In this document: piece by piece, positions 54,036 through 62,166 of the stretch
Numbering within the stretch: the first letter of the stretch is position 1
Layout: each line of letters starts with the position of its first letter
NCBI GenBank assembly: GCA_004193205.1
Contig: RZUM01000012.1
Span: 1-64,000, forward strand
Reading direction: 5' to 3'
From: Gordonia sediminis
GTDB lineage: Bacteria; Actinomycetota; Actinomycetes; Mycobacteriales; Mycobacteriaceae
Length of the DNA: 64,000 nt
Program-made: the position numbers and the translations under genes
The notes under the pieces: generated by a model
The model's database searches: none
Seen by the model: only the letters and a program-made list of their open reading frames with translations
Told to the model about the DNA's origin: nothing

Positions 54036-54049
54036 TGAACTTATGTTCA
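54036..54049. promoter_or_regulatory. TGAAC-N4-GTTCA operator, perfect arms
   Basis: TGAACTTATGTTCA has perfect 5-bp arms. It is 201 bp upstream of the SDR start at 54251; a decayed gene piece lies between. Confidence 0.6.
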
Positions 54050-54122
54050 ATCTCCTGATCCCATTGTGATATGAATCGAATAGCTGTACCGTGGTGATCG
54101 ATATCTCAGTCCGCGCCGTGCC

Positions 54123-54234
54123 GATGGCGGGTTCGCGCCCATCATGGAGCACCCGAACCGGAGTAAACGCGGCATCGCATTGGCGCTCGACAAACCCCAG
54201 GCCCGCGAGGTGCTTTACGGATTGACGACCATCA
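54123..54234 (+). pseudogene. Fragment of a CaiB/BaiF-type CoA-transferase
   Basis: An open stretch reads GGFAPIMEHPNRSKRGIALA then LDKPQAREVLYGL, matching the NRxKRxIALDL...GREVLxxL segment of family III CoA-transferases (about residues 50-85). Both ends are missing. It sits between a regulon palindrome and the SDR, so a deletion seems to have fused the old promoter to the SDR. Confidence 0.5.
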
Positions 54235-54250
54235 ACAGGAGGAACATCAA

Positions 54251-55117
54251 ATGAGTCAAGGACGAGTCGAGGGCAAGGTCGCCTTCATCACCGGTGCGGC
54301 ACGCGGGCAGGGACGCAGTCACGCGGTCCGTCTCGCCGAGGAGGGCGCCGACATCATCGCCGTCGACCTCTGTGAGGACATCGACAGCAACGGATATCCG
54401 CTCGCTCGGCAGGAGGATCTCGAGGAGACCGCCCGCCTCGTGGAGAAGTACGACCGGCGGATCGTGACGGCCAAAGCCGATGTCCGCGAACGGGCCCAGC
54501 TGGCCGAGGCGGTCAAGAACGGTGTCGCGGAACTCGGGCGCCTGGACATCGTGGTGGCGCAGGCGGGGATCGCGCCGATGGGGTCGAACGGCAACGTGCA
54601 GGCCTGGCTCGACGTCATCGATACCAACATGCTCGGCGTGTTCAACGCCATTCACGCAGCGGTACCGTACCTGCAGGAAGGTGCGTCGATCATCGCGACC
54701 GGTTCGGCGGCCGCGTTCATGGACTTCGAGAACATGCCGGCTCCCGGGGCCGATCCGGGTGGTCAGGGATACACGGTTGCCAAACTGGGTCTGTCGAGCT
54801 ACATTCACGAGCTGGCGCGAGTGCTGGCGCCGAAGATGATCCGTGCCAACGTGGTTCATCCGACCAACTGCAACACCGACATGCTGCAGTCCGAACCGAT
54901 GTACAAGGCATTCCGTCCCGACCTCGAGCACCCCACCGCCGAGGACGCATTGTTGGCCTTCCCAGAGCAGCAGGCCATGCCGATCCCGTGGATCGAGCCG
55001 GTCGACATCAGCAATGCCGTCGTCTACCTGGCCTCCGACGAGTCGCGGTACGTCACCGGGACACAGATGCGGGTCGACGCGGGTTCGTATCTGAAGTTCC
55101 ACAGTTTCCATGTCTGA
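54251..55117 (+). CDS. Mycofactocin-coupled SDR
   Basis: This 288-residue SDR has TGAARGQGRSHAVRLAEEGAD and active-site YTVAKLGL with the long loop of the mycofactocin-coupled group; it is a paralogue of 21000. It ends in MRVDAGSYLKFHSFHV. AGGAGG lies before the ATG. It is followed by a ferredoxin and a P450, so it may oxidise the alcohol the P450 makes. Confidence 0.86.
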   Translation: MSQGRVEGKVAFITGAARGQGRSHAVRLAEEGADIIAVDLCEDIDSNGYPLARQEDLEETARLVEKYDRRIVTAKADVRERAQLAEAVKNGVAELGRLDIVVAQAGIAPMGSNGNVQAWLDVIDTNMLGVFNAIHAAVPYLQEGASIIATGSAAAFMDFENMPAPGADPGGQGYTVAKLGLSSYIHELARVLAPKMIRANVVHPTNCNTDMLQSEPMYKAFRPDLEHPTAEDALLAFPEQQAMPIPWIEPVDISNAVVYLASDESRYVTGTQMRVDAGSYLKFHSFHV

Positions 55118-55171
55118 GTTCGTTTCCGATTCCACACGGACTCGCGTCGAGCCGAGTCAGAAGGGCAGATC

Positions 55172-55363
55172 ATGAAGGTCCGAGTAGATCCCGACCAGTG
55201 CCAGGGGCACACGCTCTGTTGGATGGCGGCGCCCGACATCTTCACCCTCGATGATGTCGACGGTCATGCCACGGCTATCGACGGGGAGATCCCGGCCGAT
55301 CAGGTGGCCAGCGTTCGCAACGCGATGATGTCGTGCCCCGAGCGGGCAATTGTAGAACTATAG
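55172..55363 (+). CDS. Three-cysteine ferredoxin ([3Fe-4S] type)
   Basis: This 63-residue ferredoxin has Cys in DQCQGHTLCW and a late SCPERAI, the C-x5-C...C-P pattern of [3Fe-4S] ferredoxins that feed P450s. It is 21 bp before the P450 gene, so that is the likely partner. A regulon-type palindrome overlaps its last codons. Confidence 0.88.
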   Translation: MKVRVDPDQCQGHTLCWMAAPDIFTLDDVDGHATAIDGEIPADQVASVRNAMMSCPERAIVEL

Positions 55364-55367
55364 TTCA
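55354..55367. promoter_or_regulatory. TGAAC-N4-GTTCA operator-like site
   Basis: AGAACTATAGTTCA has one mismatch at the first base. It straddles the ferredoxin stop and lies 17 bp before the P450 ATG, so it may regulate or fine-tune the P450. Confidence 0.5.
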
Positions 55368-55384
55368 CCGAAGGTTTGAAAGAG

Positions 55385-56746
55385 ATGACAACAGAGAACG
55401 TGGACACACGTCCCGGAACCCGACAGTGTCCGGTCAAATTCGACCGTCATACCACGGACTTTCGTGATTCCTTCGTCGAACTGACAGAGGAACTGCACCG
55501 CGAGTGTCCGATCGCCTGGTCTGACTCCTACGGCGGATACTGGGTGGCCAACGACATGGCGCCGGTCTTCGAGATCGCGCGGGATCCCAAGTTGCTCTCG
55601 AGCGACTACGACCCCAAGGGAGAACGCACAGGCTATCAGGGAATCCAGATCCCGAATCAGCCCGGCGAGCGCCATCGGAGCGGCTTCATCGAGATGGACC
55701 CGCCGGAACAACAGGACTACCGAAAACAGCTGAACCCCTATCTGTCTCCCGCCGCGGTGGCCCGATGGGTCCCGATCATCGACGATCTGATCCGGGCGTG
55801 TCTCGACGAGGTGATCGAGACGGGGAGGATCGACTTCATCGACGACCTCGCGAACATCGTCCCGGCGGTGGTCACCATGGGACTTCTCGGAATGCCGCTG
55901 CAGGACTGGTCTGTCCACTGTGAACCGGTGCACGCCTCGGTCTACACCGATCCGACCTCACCGGAGATCTTCGAGGTGATCAAACGCCTGCGCGAAGCGG
56001 AGGGGCAACTCGACGCGTGGATTCACCGGATCCGGGAGAATCCGCGCCCGGGGCTCATCAATGCGCTGAACTCGCTGGTGGTCGACGGCGAACCCGTCGA
56101 CCACATGGACGTGTTCGGCGCATGCCAGTTGTTGATCGGCGGAGGTTTCGACACGACGACGGCACTGACCGCGCACTCTCTCGAGTGGCTGTCGGAGAAC
56201 CCGGATCAACGCCGTTTGCTCCACGAGAACCTGGACACGATGCTCGACTCGGCCACCGAAGAATTCCTGCGGTTCTACACCCCGGCCCAGGGCGACGGCC
56301 GGACCGTGGCCGTCGATACCGAGATCGACGGTGTGCAGCTGAAAGAGGGCGACCGGTTGTGGCTGTCATGGGCCATGGCGAATCGTAATCCGGAGATCTT
56401 CCCGAATCCCAACGAGATCGATCTGGAGCGATCCCGCAACCGGCACGCGAGTTTCGGGCTCGGAGTGCACCGATGCATCGGATCGAATGTTGCGCGAAAA
56501 CTGTTCAAGCGCATGCTTGTTCAGGTTCTCGATCGGATGCCCGACTATGTGTGCGATCCGGACGGGGCAATCCACTACCCATCGATCGGATTCATCAACG
56601 GTATGAAGAACCTGCCCGCGACGTTCACCCCGGGCACGCGCATCGGTGAAGGTCTGGAGGCGACGATCGAGCGGCTGCAGACCGTGGTCGACGAACAACG
56701 GCTGGCCGAACCGGTCACCAGACACAAGGACGCCGCGAAGATCTGA
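55385..56746 (+). CDS. Cytochrome P450
   Basis: This 453-residue P450 has the I-helix GGGFDTTTAL, an EEFLRF ExxR-type motif and the heme motif FGLGVHRCIGS with the Cys ligand. It is a soluble class I enzyme fed by the upstream ferredoxin. It probably hydroxylates the growth substrate; the family cannot be named from sequence alone. ATG 55385 is preferred to TTG 55376. Confidence 0.9.
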   Translation: MTTENVDTRPGTRQCPVKFDRHTTDFRDSFVELTEELHRECPIAWSDSYGGYWVANDMAPVFEIARDPKLLSSDYDPKGERTGYQGIQIPNQPGERHRSGFIEMDPPEQQDYRKQLNPYLSPAAVARWVPIIDDLIRACLDEVIETGRIDFIDDLANIVPAVVTMGLLGMPLQDWSVHCEPVHASVYTDPTSPEIFEVIKRLREAEGQLDAWIHRIRENPRPGLINALNSLVVDGEPVDHMDVFGACQLLIGGGFDTTTALTAHSLEWLSENPDQRRLLHENLDTMLDSATEEFLRFYTPAQGDGRTVAVDTEIDGVQLKEGDRLWLSWAMANRNPEIFPNPNEIDLERSRNRHASFGLGVHRCIGSNVARKLFKRMLVQVLDRMPDYVCDPDGAIHYPSIGFINGMKNLPATFTPGTRIGEGLEATIERLQTVVDEQRLAEPVTRHKDAAKI

Positions 56747-56952
56747 CCCGCCGTCGACCGACGTCCCGGGCACCGCAGCCGCCGATGGCCCGGGCGTCGG
56801 CGACGCGCGACGTTCTCATCGCAGGCGGTGGCGCTGGCTACGGTCAGGCCCGCTGCGATCCTCGGAGGTTGTTCGGTCCGGTACTCCCGTTGTGCAATAG
56901 GGTGATGGTGTGCCGCGTACCGACGTGGCGATGTGAACAGGACCACTGAGCG

Positions 56953-57846
56953 GTGAATACCAGAGATCTGCACTACTTCGTCGTGGCCGCCGAGGAACTC
57001 CATTTCACGCGTGCCGCGGAGATCCTGTTCATCACACAGCCGGCACTGAGCAAACAGATCGCGAGCCTCGAACGCGAACTGGATGCGAAACTCTTCGTGC
57101 GGGGTCGCGGTGGGGTGACCCTGACCAAGGCCGGTGAGTCCCTGCTGCCCTACGCACGGCAGATCATCGACCTCGACCAGGAGGCGCGCGGTGCGATTCG
57201 GAACTCGCTCACTGCTGCGGGCAGACTCACGCTCGGCTTCTGGCTCGCGCCGGGACAGGATCTGCTGAAGCAGATCATCACATCCTTCGCCGCGCGACAC
57301 CCCGAGACTCATCTGGAGTTGCGTCGTGTGGACTGGGCACACCATGGAGCCGGTGTCGAGAATGGCGAGTCCGATGTCGGGCTCATCTGGTTGCCACGCG
57401 GCGGTCGTCTGACTGGGCTGCGGTGTCATCGACTCGGTCCGGAGAAAGTACTCATTGCCATGTCGACGGACCACCATCTCGCCGATCGGGCGACGATCGG
57501 GCCCGAGGACCTGGCGGGTGAGACCATCTTCATGGTTCCCACGACCGGTGGCGTCACCGCGCCGCGCGGCGCGGGCCTTGGCCGTGCCCGCGCGCGGGTG
57601 GTCACGACGATCGACGAGACGCTCGTGGGTATCGCGAGCGGATTGGGCATCTGTGCCTTCACCGAGTCGGTGGCGCGATGGTATCCGCATCCGGGCGTGA
57701 CGCTCGTCCCGTTCGAGGGTGCCGTGCCCGCCGAGTACTGCGTCGCCTGGCGGGAGGAAGACGAATCCCGCTCCGAGGTACGCGATCTCGTCGCAGCCAT
57801 CGTGAATTCCTGGAAGTCCGTGACAGAGACCGCATCGAACGCATGA
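56953..57846 (+). CDS. LysR-family regulator
   Basis: This 297-residue regulator has the LysR helix-turn-helix (ELHFTRAAEILFITQPALSKQ) and a ligand domain (LTLGFWLAPGQD, GLGRARARV). The GTG start lacks a strong site. The 206-bp gap before it holds no clear gene. It may control the divergent P450 sets; the ATAACC repeats at 59988 are one possible target. Confidence 0.85.
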   Translation: MNTRDLHYFVVAAEELHFTRAAEILFITQPALSKQIASLERELDAKLFVRGRGGVTLTKAGESLLPYARQIIDLDQEARGAIRNSLTAAGRLTLGFWLAPGQDLLKQIITSFAARHPETHLELRRVDWAHHGAGVENGESDVGLIWLPRGGRLTGLRCHRLGPEKVLIAMSTDHHLADRATIGPEDLAGETIFMVPTTGGVTAPRGAGLGRARARVVTTIDETLVGIASGLGICAFTESVARWYPHPGVTLVPFEGAVPAEYCVAWREEDESRSEVRDLVAAIVNSWKSVTETASNA

Positions 57847-57847
57847 C

Positions 57848-57874
57848 CCGCCGATGCCACTCCTGCGTCGGCGG
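57848..57874. terminator. Bidirectional hairpin terminator
   Basis: CCGCCGATGC and GCGTCGGCGG form a 10-bp stem with one G-U type pair and a 7-base loop. It lies between the convergent LysR and SRPBCC genes. Confidence 0.5.
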
Positions 57875-57886
57875 TCCGGTGTCACG

Positions 57887-58354
57887 TCACCCGTTGAGTG
57901 CTTTGGCCACCGCTGAGTGGTAGATGTCGATGTACTTGGGTTCGAATGACCCGATGAGTCCGGGCGGTAGATCCGAACCCTTCGGCACCTCCACGGTCAT
58001 GCTGCGATGGAACAGGGTGACGTCCTCCCCGGGGCAGGAGAACGTGTAGGAGATGGTCATGATCCCGCCGTGGCCACCGCTGCCATCCTCTCGACTGTGC
58101 GCGAGCTTACCGACAGACTGGAAGACCCACCGCCACGGACGCACCGCGGTGATCAGGCGCCACGTGTACCGGACCGGACCGGTGCCCGCTTCGTGCCATT
58201 CATCGCCCAAACGCAAAGGCAATTCCTCGACACCCTCGATCATTTCGCTCCCCGGATAGACCCTGACCCAGTTGCGGGGGTCGGTGACGAAGTCGTAGAC
58301 CGCCGCAGGCTTATTGGGAAACGCTGTCTCGGAGCTGACCTGGAGAATACCCAC
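57887..58354 (-). CDS. SRPBCC (START-like) protein
   Basis: This 155-residue protein has the helix-grip pattern FPNKPAAVYDFVTDPRNWVR and late helix EPKYIDIYHSAVAKALNG. SRPBCC proteins bind hydrophobic ligands or act as cyclases/dehydratases. It is last in the minus-strand set with the P450 at 58409. The start is GTG 58354 with AGGA at 8 bases. Confidence 0.75.
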   Translation of the reverse strand: MGILQVSSETAFPNKPAAVYDFVTDPRNWVRVYPGSEMIEGVEELPLRLGDEWHEAGTGPVRYTWRLITAVRPWRWVFQSVGKLAHSREDGSGGHGGIMTISYTFSCPGEDVTLFHRSMTVEVPKGSDLPPGLIGSFEPKYIDIYHSAVAKALNG

Positions 58355-58408
58355 TTCAACCGTCCTGTTCGATGATGGTCTGGTCGGTGAGGTGACCGAA
58401 TATGGTTG

Positions 58409-59647
58409 TCAGAGAGTGCTGTTGATGACGATGGGCATCTGGCTGTACCCCCATTGGAAGGTTGCCGGGAGACGAACCGCCCGGTCGACGTCGATGTCGT
58501 AGTCGTCGACGCGTGCGAGGAACTCTTCGAGGATGATGCGCTCCTCGAGCCTCGCCAGGTGGATGCCGATGCAGAAGTGCTGTCCGAATCCGAAGGCGAG
58601 CGTCCGCGGAATCGGCCGGTTCCATCGGAATTCGTCCGGATCGTCGAACTCGCGGGGATCCCGGTTTGCCGACTGCGTCAGGTAGACGACGCGCTGACCG
58701 GGCTGGACGACCTGGCCGGCGACGACCGTCTCCTCGCGAGCGGTGCGTCCGAACCACTGTGCGGGACCGCAGAATCGGTTCATCTCCTCGGCTGCCACGG
58801 CACAGTTGTTCGGCAGGTCCGAACGAACCTCGGCGAGTTGATCCGGGTGGCGCTTGAGTTCGAGCAACCCGTGTGCGACGACCTTGGGCAGTGTCTCGGT
58901 GCCGCCGACCATGACGCACATCAGGTTGGCGGCGATCTCCATGTCACCGAGTGCGCGGCCGTCCACCCGGAGATCGAGCATCCCGTCGACGAGAGGCCAG
59001 CTTCCATCGGCGCCCTGCGCGCGGCGCGCGGCAACGAGGGGACGGACATACTCCAGGAGCGCGATCTGGTATTTCGGGGCCCGGATGAAGCCGTCGCTGT
59101 TGGTGCGGGTCATCGCGTTGATGTTGTCCAGGACGGTCGTGGCCTCGGTGAGCGGGATGTGGAAGAGCCGGCAAATCGTCGATGCCGCGATGACGCCGGT
59201 GAACTCGTGGACCAGGTCGAATCGCTTCGTGTCGATGACCTCGTCGAGTCTGCTGCGCACCATCGTTCGGATGAAAGGTTCGAGCTGCTTCACATGCCCG
59301 GGCCGGAGCTGCTTGCCGTGGGCCTGCCGCACGAGTTCGTAGGTCGGTGCGCCGAAATTGAGATGGGAGCCGAGCATCGGGCTGGTCGGAGGGTCGATGG
59401 TGGGACCAGCATTATGCTCGAGCAGCTCAGGGCGGTTGAACACCGAACCCTCGTTGGTCACGAAGACGTTGGTGGGTTGGGAGAGAAAGTCGATGGCGTC
59501 CTGGAAACGCGAGAGGAAGAAGGTGTCGTACTTCTCCACGTAGTAGACCGGAAAGCGCTCGCGCAGGATCTGGTAGTACGGGAGCGGATTGCTCATCACG
59601 TCGGGCGAGAACGGGTCGTACACGAACTCGTCAACGGTCTGGGTCAC
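58409..59647 (-). CDS. Cytochrome P450
   Basis: This 412-residue P450 has I-helix VMVGGTETLPK, an EEMNRF ExxR motif and the heme motif LAFGFGQHFCIGIHLARLE. The start overlaps the small upstream gene by 4 bp. It shares the window with two ferredoxins and one reductase; the ferredoxin at 60963 or 55172 should be its donor. Confidence 0.9.
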   Translation of the reverse strand: MTQTVDEFVYDPFSPDVMSNPLPYYQILRERFPVYYVEKYDTFFLSRFQDAIDFLSQPTNVFVTNEGSVFNRPELLEHNAGPTIDPPTSPMLGSHLNFGAPTYELVRQAHGKQLRPGHVKQLEPFIRTMVRSRLDEVIDTKRFDLVHEFTGVIAASTICRLFHIPLTEATTVLDNINAMTRTNSDGFIRAPKYQIALLEYVRPLVAARRAQGADGSWPLVDGMLDLRVDGRALGDMEIAANLMCVMVGGTETLPKVVAHGLLELKRHPDQLAEVRSDLPNNCAVAAEEMNRFCGPAQWFGRTAREETVVAGQVVQPGQRVVYLTQSANRDPREFDDPDEFRWNRPIPRTLAFGFGQHFCIGIHLARLEERIILEEFLARVDDYDIDVDRAVRLPATFQWGYSQMPIVINSTL

Positions 59648-59892
59648 TGTGGGACTCCTTGTCGGTCAGTATCGGTCGGCGCCAGCGGCCGCGGGTAGGA
59701 GAGAGCGAGGATGTCATCGTCGTCGTAGTGGCCTGCCACCCGCGGGTGCTGTTCTGTCAGATGTCTGTTGACGTCGATGACAAGGTCTTCCGGCGTGGTG
59801 GAGGTGATCTCGAGCCCGCACGGGCAGCGCACTGCCACGGCGATTGCCGGCCGCCGTTCGATCCCCCCGGTAGGGGATTCGCCGATACTCAT
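59644..59892 (-). CDS. Small DUF1059-like protein
   Basis: This 82-residue protein has VRCPCGLEITSTTPEDLVID followed by VNRHLTEQHP, close to small DUF1059-type proteins with a CxC pair and an HxxxxH pair. It may bind a metal. It is coupled to the P450 by an overlap. No enzyme role can be given. Confidence 0.6.
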   Translation of the reverse strand: MSIGESPTGGIERRPAIAVAVRCPCGLEITSTTPEDLVIDVNRHLTEQHPRVAGHYDDDDILALSYPRPLAPTDTDRQGVPQ

Positions 59893-59987
59893 GAGATTCC
59901 TCAGGGGAGGTCGTCCGTGGCCGCACGAATGGCGGCCCGAGCAACACTATGGGCCGTCGCCGCCGGGTATGTCCAAGAACCGGGGCG

Positions 59988-60028
59988 ATAACCGACGGTT
60001 ATGGATGTCGCCCGCCGCTCCATAACCG
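59988..60028. promoter_or_regulatory. ATAACCG inverted-repeat operator region
   Basis: ATAACC and GGTTAT flank GAC at 59988-60002, and CGGTTATGGA (59996-60005) pairs perfectly with TCCATAACCG (60019-60028). Three ATAACCG half-sites thus lie in the 245-bp divergent gap between the P450 set and the aldolase operon. The binding protein is unknown; the LysR is one candidate. Confidence 0.6.
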
Positions 60029-60137
60029 ATCGGCATGCAAAGAGGTATTGGAAAGACCGGTGTCCACGCGGACAGAATGGTGACGGCCGACACCGGCTCG
60101 GGCCGTCGCGGATGGACCGGATTGAAGGGGCGTATCG

Positions 60138-60905
60138 ATGAATGTCATCCAGAAGGCTCTGGCCGCGGGCCGGCCGACGTATGGCATCTGGATGACCGCG
60201 CCGTCGAACATCTCGGCGGAGGTGCTCGGGCGCGGGCCGTGGGACTGGATTCTCCTCGACATGCAGCACGGAAGTATCGACGCCGGCAACCTGCTGCCGA
60301 TGATCCAGGCGGTAGAACTCGGCGGCGGTGCCACCCTGGTCCGGGTCGCGGTCAACGAGCCCAGCCTGATCATGCGGGCATTGGATCTCGGTGCGATCGG
60401 GGTTGTCGTGCCGATGGTTTCCACTCCCGAACAGGCACGGGCCGCCGCCGACGCCACCAGATATCCGCCGCTCGGCACCCGTTCCTTCGGGCCCATCCGC
60501 AACTTCTACGGCGTTGAGGCCGCGTCCGCGTCGACCACCTGCCTGGTCATGATCGAGACAGTCGAAGGACTCGACAACGTCGAGGCCATCGCGGCGACTC
60601 CGGGAGTGGACGGCCTTTTCGTCGGGCCGATGGACCTGGGGCTCTCGCTCGGGGAGGGACTCGATGGCGCCACACCGGGCAACCGGGTCGTCTCCGAGGC
60701 CATCGCGAGGATCGTCGCAGCCGCCGACGCGCACGGCATCTTCGTCGGCGTCGCGGGAATGGGCGCCGAGCACACCGAGGAACTCCTCAAGGCCGGGGTA
60801 CGCCTGGTCACGATGGGTAGCGACATCGGCTATCTCAGCGCTGGTCTGTCCGCCGGCGCACGGCGGATCGACGGTTGGAACGACCGGTTCCGGAACGTCC
60901 GCTGA
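60138..60905 (+). CDS. HpcH/HpaI-family (class II pyruvate) aldolase
   Basis: This 255-residue TIM-barrel enzyme has WDWILLDMQHGSID, TLVRVAVNEP, the Glu of MIETVEGLDN and GPMDLGLSLG. It would cleave a 4-hydroxy-2-oxoacid to pyruvate and an aldehyde. AAGGGG is 8 bases upstream. It heads the plus-strand set with ferredoxin, hydrolase and reductase. Confidence 0.86.
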   Translation: MNVIQKALAAGRPTYGIWMTAPSNISAEVLGRGPWDWILLDMQHGSIDAGNLLPMIQAVELGGGATLVRVAVNEPSLIMRALDLGAIGVVVPMVSTPEQARAAADATRYPPLGTRSFGPIRNFYGVEAASASTTCLVMIETVEGLDNVEAIAATPGVDGLFVGPMDLGLSLGEGLDGATPGNRVVSEAIARIVAAADAHGIFVGVAGMGAEHTEELLKAGVRLVTMGSDIGYLSAGLSAGARRIDGWNDRFRNVR

Positions 60906-60962
60906 CAACCTACCTGCATGCCCGCGATCTGTCCCGAGCCACCACCGAGCGAACGAGGAACC

Positions 60963-61154
60963 ATGAAAGTCACTGTCGACTGGGATCTGTGTGACGGTAA
61001 CGGCGTCTGCGCGATCGAGGCACCTGCGGTCTTCGAGATCGATGACGACGACGAACTTCGGGTACTGCGCGAGGAGATCGTCGCCGACGACCACGCGTCG
61101 GTCGAATCCGCGGTGCGGGTCTGCCCGAAACGTGCGCTCCGCCTCGAGTCCTGA
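60963..61154 (+). CDS. Three-cysteine ferredoxin ([3Fe-4S] type)
   Basis: This 63-residue ferredoxin has DLCDGNGVCAIEAP and VCPKRALRL, the three-Cys pattern. It is in the same operon as the ferredoxin reductase at 62163 and divergent from the P450 at 58409, so all three may form one electron chain. Confidence 0.88.
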   Translation: MKVTVDWDLCDGNGVCAIEAPAVFEIDDDDELRVLREEIVADDHASVESAVRVCPKRALRLES

Positions 61155-61185
61155 ACCGAACCCGCGCGCCAGCGAGAGGAATACG

Positions 61186-62166
61186 ATGTCGACCGTCGAG
61201 ACCGTCCGAGGGCCGGTGGCCCTGGATCACTTGGGTCCCACGCTCATTCACGAACACCTGATTTCGATCTCCACGGAGTTCGAGAAGTTCTATCCCGAGC
61301 TCTGCTGGAGCCTGCCGCGCGCGGAGGTTGTCAACACCGTGACGGCTGCCGTGCAGGCTGTCCGCGATCGGGGGATCACCACGATCCTCGACTGCACCGC
61401 GTATTTTCACGGCCGGGACATGGACTTCGTGCAAGAGGTCAACGAGCGTGTCGACATCAACCTCATCGTCTCGTCGGGCATCTACACCTTCGACTACCTG
61501 CCCTACAATCTCGCACGGCGAGCGACCCGGGATCCCGAGAAGGACGTCCTGACCAAGATGTTCCTGCGGGACATCAGGATCGGTATCGGAGACTCGGGTG
61601 TCAAGGCGCAGTCGATCAAGGTGGCGACCGACCTCGAGGGCATCACTGAGAACAACGAGCGCATCCTGCGCACCGCGGCGTGTGCTTCGGGACAGACCGG
61701 TGTCCCGATCACGGTGCACACGCACCCGGCCGATCAACTCGGTACGCGCATCCAGAAGATCCTGGCCGAATACGGCGCCGACCTCACCAAGGTCGTCATC
61801 GGCCACAGTGGCGACACCGCCGACCTCGACTACCTCCGCAGCATCATGGACGCCGGATCGATGGCCGGCTTCGACCGGTTCGGGCTCTACCTCCCGGATA
61901 CGACGACCATGGAGGAGCGGCTCGACACGGTCGCGACGCTGTGTAGCGAGGGCTACGCGGACCGGATCGGACTCTCGCACGACACGATGGGGTACTCCGA
62001 TTGGGGTCCTCCGGGATTCGCCGCCAAGCGTTTTCCGACGTGGGTGTTGACCCATGTGTCCGACGTGATCCTTCCGGGATTGCGGGAACGCGGGGTCGGT
62101 GACAAGGACATCGAGACGATGATGGTGTCGGCGCCGGCCGCGTTGTTCGACGGGATCACGGGATGA
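61186..62166 (+). CDS. Phosphotriesterase-family (PTE-like) metal hydrolase
   Basis: This 326-residue amidohydrolase-fold enzyme shows all metal ligands: LIHEHL, a Lys in QSIKVATD, HTHPADQ, IGHSGD and GLSHDT. Family members are lactonases or aryl-dialkyl phosphatases; in a catabolic operon a lactonase is most likely. GAGAGGA lies before ATG 61186. Its stop overlaps the reductase gene. Confidence 0.85.
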   Translation: MSTVETVRGPVALDHLGPTLIHEHLISISTEFEKFYPELCWSLPRAEVVNTVTAAVQAVRDRGITTILDCTAYFHGRDMDFVQEVNERVDINLIVSSGIYTFDYLPYNLARRATRDPEKDVLTKMFLRDIRIGIGDSGVKAQSIKVATDLEGITENNERILRTAACASGQTGVPITVHTHPADQLGTRIQKILAEYGADLTKVVIGHSGDTADLDYLRSIMDAGSMAGFDRFGLYLPDTTTMEERLDTVATLCSEGYADRIGLSHDTMGYSDWGPPGFAAKRFPTWVLTHVSDVILPGLRERGVGDKDIETMMVSAPAALFDGITG

